A stretch of 45,095 nucleotides of DNA from Candidatus Nanopelagicaceae bacterium (GTDB taxonomy: Bacteria; Actinomycetota; Actinomycetes; Nanopelagicales; Nanopelagicaceae), in the NCBI GenBank assembly GCA_947490625.1, contig CANLHC010000002.1, positions 1 to 45,095 on the forward strand, written 5' to 3'. The translations under genes and the position numbers were made by a program. The notes under the pieces are model-generated. The model searched no databases. It was not told the origin of the DNA and was given only the letters and a program-made list of their open reading frames with translations. This document shows positions 40,096-45,095 of the stretch, piece after piece; positions within the stretch are counted from its first letter, which is position 1; each line of letters starts with the position of its first letter.

Positions 40096-41619
40096 ATGTC
40101 TACCTCTAACAAAGCAGTCAAAGGAACGACCAGACCAGGACGCGCCCTTCTCGCTCTCGCGCTGATCTTCATCTCACTTGGAGCCACCGTTGCTATTACC
40201 GGGGGTACCGAAGTGAAGCTTGGACTTGATCTCCGTGGTGGCACAAGTGTGACTCTTCAGCCGCGCGCTTCTACTGCCGGCAATGAAGTAACGCCAGAGG
40301 CAATTGACCAGGCAGTTGAGATCATTCGTCAGCGTGTGAACTCATTAGGTGTTGCAGAGAGTGAAGTGACAGCGCAGGGTAGTGGAAATAATCGTCAGAT
40401 CGTTATCTCGATTCCTGGAGAGAACGGTCGCCGCGTGGTCGACCTTGTTGGTCAGACGGCAGAGCTCAGATTTCGACAAGTCCTAGCATCCGGCTTTGGG
40501 CTTCCTTCAGCAACGGACACTGCAACTGCGGCAACCCCAGTTCCAGGAGTCTCCGATGAAATTAATACACAGTTTGCGAATTTAGATTGTGCAACTGTGG
40601 CAAGCTTGCAAGGAACAGGTACCGATGATCCCAATGCAGTAATTACCTCTTGCTCTAAGGATTTAACAACGAAGTACATCCTTGCTCCAGCTGAGGTGTT
40701 GGGTCGTCAGATTTCAGAGGCTAGCTCTGGCCTTGATACACAAGCGGGCAGTGCATGGACTGTCTCCCTTACATTTGATAGCGAAGGAACACGAGCGTTT
40801 GGTGCACTTACTGCTCGCGTGACCTCATTGCCTGAACCGAACAACCAAGTTGCGATTGTTCTAGATGGAATCGTTCAATCGTCGCCACGGATTAACGAAG
40901 CAATCCCTTCTGGAACTGCCCAGATCACTGGTGACTTCACTCAAGTCGGAGCTAAGGATTTAGCCAACGTTCTTAAATACGGCGCACTTCCTTTGGCATT
41001 TGACCGTGGAGAAGTTCAGCAGGTGTCACCGACACTTGGTTCAGAACAGCTTGATGCCGGTTTGTTGGCTGGAGGCTTAGGTCTTCTTCTGGTTGTTTTC
41101 TATTCAATGCTCTATTACCGAGGGCTTGGTTTGGTAATTACTGGATCACTAGTTATGGCGGCGGGACTGCTTTATCTTCTCGTGCTCGTCTTGGGTGAAA
41201 CCATTGGATTCACAATGACGCTAGCCGGTATTGCCGGAATCATCGTAGCTGTCGGTATTACCGCCGACTCATTTGTTATCTATTTCGAGAGAATTCGAGA
41301 TGAAATCCGAGAAGGTCGTTCCCTGCGTTCAGCAGTAGAAACCGGTTGGGCGAAAGCTCGCCGTACGATCTTGGTGGCTGATGCTGTCTCTATGATCGCA
41401 GCCGTTCTGCTCTATTTCTTTGCCGTCGGCGGCGTTCGTGGTTTCGCATTTACTCTAGGTTTAACAACCCTTGTTGACCTCATCATTGTCTTCTACTTCT
41501 CGAAGCCAATGATGACATTCATCGCACGGTTGAAATTCTTTGGTTCAGGCCACCGTTTCTCAGGAGTCTCTGCCAAGAGTTCAGGTGTCGCTCATTCAAC
41601 TTCACAAGTGGAGGCATAA
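40096..41619 (+). CDS. secD: Protein translocase subunit SecD
   Basis: LGLDLRGGTSVTLQP, GVAESEVTAQGSGNNRQIVISIPG, GITADSFVIYFERIRDE. Confidence 0.96.
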   Translation: MSTSNKAVKGTTRPGRALLALALIFISLGATVAITGGTEVKLGLDLRGGTSVTLQPRASTAGNEVTPEAIDQAVEIIRQRVNSLGVAESEVTAQGSGNNRQIVISIPGENGRRVVDLVGQTAELRFRQVLASGFGLPSATDTATAATPVPGVSDEINTQFANLDCATVASLQGTGTDDPNAVITSCSKDLTTKYILAPAEVLGRQISEASSGLDTQAGSAWTVSLTFDSEGTRAFGALTARVTSLPEPNNQVAIVLDGIVQSSPRINEAIPSGTAQITGDFTQVGAKDLANVLKYGALPLAFDRGEVQQVSPTLGSEQLDAGLLAGGLGLLLVVFYSMLYYRGLGLVITGSLVMAAGLLYLLVLVLGETIGFTMTLAGIAGIIVAVGITADSFVIYFERIRDEIREGRSLRSAVETGWAKARRTILVADAVSMIAAVLLYFFAVGGVRGFAFTLGLTTLVDLIIVFYFSKPMMTFIARLKFFGSGHRFSGVSAKSSGVAHSTSQVEA

Positions 41620-41620
41620 C

Positions 41621-42706
41621 ATGTCAACAGCACAAGGATTTGGTGGTCGTCTCTACTCTGGTGAGAAATCATTTAACATCGTAGGGAATGCCAAACGTTG
41701 GTACATACTCTCGGCTGTCTTTACCCTGATTTCTATCGGTGCGCTGGCTGTTCAAGGCTTGCACTTGGGAATCGAATTTAAGGGTGGATCTGCCTATTCA
41801 TTTAACTCCACGACCGTAACAGTCGAACAAGCCCGTACGGCCGTTGAAGCGACAGGTTTTTCTGGTGAGTTAATTGTCCAGAAAGTTGGCGACGACAAGA
41901 TAAGAATTCAAACAGGTTCACTCACAACAGCGGAATCTGATGCAGTAGAAGCTGCAATTGTTTCAACATTCGGCGTAAGCCAAGGAGAGATCGATACCCA
42001 GATCATTGGGCCATCCTGGGGTAAGGAGATTACTAAGAAGGCGCTCTACGGTTTGATTGCCTTCCTTATCGTTATTCTGCTCTTCCTCACAATGGCCTTT
42101 GAGTCAAAGATGGCGATCGCAGCAATTTTCGCTGTAGTTCACGACGTCTTAATCACCGTGGGTATCTATGCTCTGGTCGGCTTCGACGTTACTCCGGCAA
42201 CAGTTATTGGCTTCCTTACAATTCTTGGCTATTCGCTGTACGACACGGTTGTAGTTTTTGACAAAGTTCGTGAAAACACTCGCACCATTAATTCAACGAG
42301 CAAATACACGTATTCACAAGCGACAAACCTTGCAGTAAACCAAACAATTGTGCGCTCAATTAACACTTCTGTTATCGCTCTGTTGCCGGTTGCTGCGATC
42401 CTATTTGTTGGCGCGGGGTTACTAGGTGCTGGAACGCTCAAGGATCTTGCTTTAGCGCTTTTCATAGGAATGATCGTTGGCGCTTATTCATCTATCTTTA
42501 TCGCGCCTCCAGTTCTTGCGCAACTGCGTGAGAAGGAGCCAGCCATGATGGCTTTGGCAAAGCGAGTTCAGGCAAGAAGCGGTGCTTCAAGTGCTGAAAC
42601 TTCACCCGCTATCTCTGCATCTGCGAAATCAGCGCCGACAACTTCGGTAGCTACCACTGAACGACGTGGGCCTCGTAATCAACCAAAGCGTAAAGGTCGC
42701 AAGTAG
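41621..42706 (+). CDS. secF: Protein translocase subunit SecF
   Basis: LGIEFKGGSAYSF, FLTILGYSLYDTVVVFDKVRENTR, RSINTSVIALLPVAAILFVG. Confidence 0.96.
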   Translation: MSTAQGFGGRLYSGEKSFNIVGNAKRWYILSAVFTLISIGALAVQGLHLGIEFKGGSAYSFNSTTVTVEQARTAVEATGFSGELIVQKVGDDKIRIQTGSLTTAESDAVEAAIVSTFGVSQGEIDTQIIGPSWGKEITKKALYGLIAFLIVILLFLTMAFESKMAIAAIFAVVHDVLITVGIYALVGFDVTPATVIGFLTILGYSLYDTVVVFDKVRENTRTINSTSKYTYSQATNLAVNQTIVRSINTSVIALLPVAAILFVGAGLLGAGTLKDLALALFIGMIVGAYSSIFIAPPVLAQLREKEPAMMALAKRVQARSGASSAETSPAISASAKSAPTTSVATTERRGPRNQPKRKGRK

Positions 42707-42717
42707 AAATCCTTCCT

Positions 42718-44871
42718 ATGAATGATCTCCTCGCGCCCATTGTTAATGGGTTGCGAGAGCATCATCCACAGTCCGATTTTTCTGAGATTGAGCGAGCCTT
42801 TGAAACTGCTCGCATAGCCCATACGGGGCAATTGCGAAAATCTGGCGAAGATTACATTACCCATCCCGTTGCGGTGACACAGATTCTTGTCGATCTTGGT
42901 CTGGATCAAGAGACAGTTATTGCCTCGCTCTTACATGACACCGTTGAGGATACTCCTTACTCACTTGAGCAATTAAGAGATGATTTCGGTGATCACATCG
43001 CCGCTCTTGTCGATGGCGTAACCAAGCTCGACAAATTGGCTTACGGGCCAACCGCCGAGGCTGAAACCGTGCGAAAAATGGTAATCGCTATGTCACGCGA
43101 TATTCGCGTTCTGGTAATTAAATTAGCCGATCGACTACATAACGCACGAACCTGGAAATATGTATCGGGGGAGAGCGCGCTTCGAAAAGCACGCGAGACT
43201 CTGGATATCTACGCCCCGTTAGCACATCGATTAGGTATGAACGCCCTTAAGTGGGAGTTAGAAGATCTGAGCTTTGAAGTACTTGAACCTAAGAAATTCG
43301 AAGAGATCTCCCGACTTGTTGCAGAGCGAAGCCCCAAGAGAGATGCGCTCACTAAAGAGGTGATTGATGCCGTTAACGCTGATCTCGCAGCTGATTCAAT
43401 AATTTCAACAGTGACAGGACGGCAGAAACACTTCTTTAGCGTCTATCAAAAGATGGTGGTGCGAGGCCGAGAGTTCAATGATATTTATGACCTCGTTGGT
43501 ATTCGTGTCCTCGTCAATGATGTTCGCGATTGTTATGCCGTACTTGGATCGATACACGCGCGATGGAGCCCGGTGCCTGGTCGCTTTAAAGATTACATCG
43601 CTATGCCTAAGTTCAACCTCTATCAATCACTGCACACCACTGTGATCGGTCCTGGCGGTAAAGCGGTGGAGATTCAGATCCGAACCTATGAGATGCATTC
43701 CCGTGCCGAATTCGGTATCGCCGCTCACTGGAAATATAAGGATAGTTCGGGTGGTCCCGAGAACACGCCTGAAATGATTTGGTTGAAGCAACTTCATGAG
43801 TGGCAGAAGGAAACAGAAGATCCATCGGAGTTTCTTGAAGCGCTTCGCTTTGATCTTGGTACCCCTGAAGTCTTCGTCTTTACCCCGAAGGGAAGTGTTA
43901 TCGCTCTTCCAGGTGGATCAACACCGGTGGATTTCGCCTATTCGGTACACACCGATGTAGGAAATCGATGTGCTGGCGCAAAGGTCAATGGAAGATTAGT
44001 TCCACTGGAGACCAAACTTTCAAATGGTGATGTTGTTGAAGTGGTAACAAATAAGAGCCCGACGGCTAGTCCGTCGCGTGATTGGCTCAACTTTGTTAAG
44101 AGCCCACGTGCTCGTTCAAAGATTAAAGCGTGGTTCTCAAAAGAGCGCCGTGAAGAGGCGGTAGATGCTGGACGAGAATCAATTGCGCGTCAGATGCGAA
44201 AAGCTGGACTTCCGCTACAGAAGATTTTTGCGGGCCATTCTCTCCTCGAGTTAGCACACGAACTCAGATACCCGGATATCGATGCGCTCTACATCGCAGT
44301 AGGGGACGGCCATGTCTCTGCGCCATCGATTGTTGAAAAGTTAGTAGCGGCGATCGGCGTTGAAGATTCTCACCCAGAGCCAACGATTGAATATATTCCA
44401 ACAGGAGTCCCGACAACTCGTCGTTCGAGTACGGCTATCGAGGTAGAAGGCGTCGGCGATGTCTTGGTCAAACTTGCTCGTTGTTGCACACCCGTTCCGG
44501 GGGACTCAATCCTAGGATTTATCACCAAGGGGAGTGGTGTTTCGGTACATCGAACCGATTGCATCAATAGTGATGATCTCAGGCTGAATCAGGCAGAACG
44601 AATAGTTAATGTTCGCTGGTTGGCCGGTGCTGGCTCGCTCTTTCTAGTCAACATTCAAGTGGAAGCGCTGGATCGTGCTCGATTACTTGCCGATGTCACC
44701 CGTACGCTCTCAGAACAGCATGTAAATATCTTGAGCGCATCGGTGAGCACCTCAAAAGATCGTGTTGCAATCTCTAAATTCACCTTTGAAATGGCAGATG
44801 CCACGCATCTTGATTCGGTATTGGCTGCAGTGCGCAGTGTTGAAGGCGTCTACGACGTTTATAGAAGTTAG
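42718..44871 (+). CDS. relA: RelA/SpoT-family (p)ppGpp synthetase/hydrolase
   Basis: HD motif ASLLHDTVEDT, KFNLYQSLHTTVIGP, TGS domain, ACT domain; ARCCTPVPGDSILGF. Confidence 0.97.
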   Translation: MNDLLAPIVNGLREHHPQSDFSEIERAFETARIAHTGQLRKSGEDYITHPVAVTQILVDLGLDQETVIASLLHDTVEDTPYSLEQLRDDFGDHIAALVDGVTKLDKLAYGPTAEAETVRKMVIAMSRDIRVLVIKLADRLHNARTWKYVSGESALRKARETLDIYAPLAHRLGMNALKWELEDLSFEVLEPKKFEEISRLVAERSPKRDALTKEVIDAVNADLAADSIISTVTGRQKHFFSVYQKMVVRGREFNDIYDLVGIRVLVNDVRDCYAVLGSIHARWSPVPGRFKDYIAMPKFNLYQSLHTTVIGPGGKAVEIQIRTYEMHSRAEFGIAAHWKYKDSSGGPENTPEMIWLKQLHEWQKETEDPSEFLEALRFDLGTPEVFVFTPKGSVIALPGGSTPVDFAYSVHTDVGNRCAGAKVNGRLVPLETKLSNGDVVEVVTNKSPTASPSRDWLNFVKSPRARSKIKAWFSKERREEAVDAGRESIARQMRKAGLPLQKIFAGHSLLELAHELRYPDIDALYIAVGDGHVSAPSIVEKLVAAIGVEDSHPEPTIEYIPTGVPTTRRSSTAIEVEGVGDVLVKLARCCTPVPGDSILGFITKGSGVSVHRTDCINSDDLRLNQAERIVNVRWLAGAGSLFLVNIQVEALDRARLLADVTRTLSEQHVNILSASVSTSKDRVAISKFTFEMADATHLDSVLAAVRSVEGVYDVYRS

Positions 44872-44874
44872 CGT

Positions 44875-45095
44875 TTAGCTAAATTCGCTCAGGTTTTTCT
44901 GAGCTTCAGCAAGCCAAACCTTACGGGCCGCAGCAGACTCACGTGCTTCTTGTGCCTTCTTATCATTGCCAGCCTTGGCAGATTTTTCAGCAACTTTTTC
45001 GTAGTTCTCGATTGCTGCGGTGAGTTGAGCAACAACATCGGCAGCACGAGCCTTAGCCGCTGGATCACTCTTTCGCCAAACTTCAGCTTCGGCAG
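44875..45095 (-). CDS. DUF349 protein, C-terminal part, truncated by window end
   Basis: Minus-strand translation AEAEVWRKSDPAAKARAADVVAQLTAAIENYEKVAEKSAKAGNDKKAQEARESAAARKVWLAEAQKNLSEFS* resembles DUF349 C-terminus; not in ORF track because it has no start in window. Confidence 0.75.
   Translation of the reverse strand, partial: AEAEVWRKSDPAAKARAADVVAQLTAAIENYEKVAEKSAKAGNDKKAQEARESAAARKVWLAEAQKNLSEFS

Noticed and set aside
44887-44904. Hairpin GCTCAG-GTTTTT-CTGAGC near the end of relA
   Set aside because: Inside the DUF349 coding end and not followed by a T tract on either strand; not a convincing terminator.
1-45095. CRISPR arrays, prophage, transposases, toxin-antitoxin or restriction-modification genes
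   Set aside because: No regularly spaced repeats and no matching protein motifs were found on either strand.

Overview
This 45 kb window looks like a compact, mostly housekeeping region of a streamlined actinobacterial genome. Gene content and order resemble Streptomyces-type synteny; a freshwater acI/Nanopelagicales-like host is an inference only. I see about 50 protein-coding genes and three tRNAs. From left to right: the C-terminus of GcvT; an ECF transporter operon behind a cobalamin riboswitch; DUF3043; nadA; erpA; a PfkB kinase; a cysteine-desulfurase-like gene; ctaCDF; an SRPBCC protein and an EamA transporter; convergent qcrB-qcrA-qcrC-ctaE; a stand-alone receiver-like gene; trpD; a DnaQ-like exonuclease; an aldo/keto reductase; an M3 peptidase; a small transferase island (LMW-PTP, methyltransferase, APH-like kinase, sulfotransferase-like); a LysE-type exporter; tRNA-Val, a cupin, tRNA-Cys, tRNA-Gly; pabB/pabC; thrS; HIT; an unknown protein; pgsA; a PIM acyltransferase; a PimA-like glycosyltransferase; DUF3048; pdxST; yebC; ruvCAB; secDF; relA; and a partial DUF349 gene. 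There is no CRISPR array, phage or transposon. The main items for follow-up are: (1) a riboswitch-controlled ECF operon whose first gene is a small secreted SCO2322-like protein, a possible extracellular cobamide-capture factor; (2) a ~200 aa orphan protein resembling an EF-G GTPase domain with every nucleotide-binding motif lost; (3) a NifS/IscS-fold protein that keeps the catalytic-Cys loop but lacks the PLP Schiff-base lysine; (4) a receiver-like protein with the conserved Lys replaced by His; (5) a recurrent TANNNT box exactly 6 nt upstream of at least 12 start codons, suggesting pervasive leaderless transcription. All annotations come from reading motifs by eye; no database search was run.
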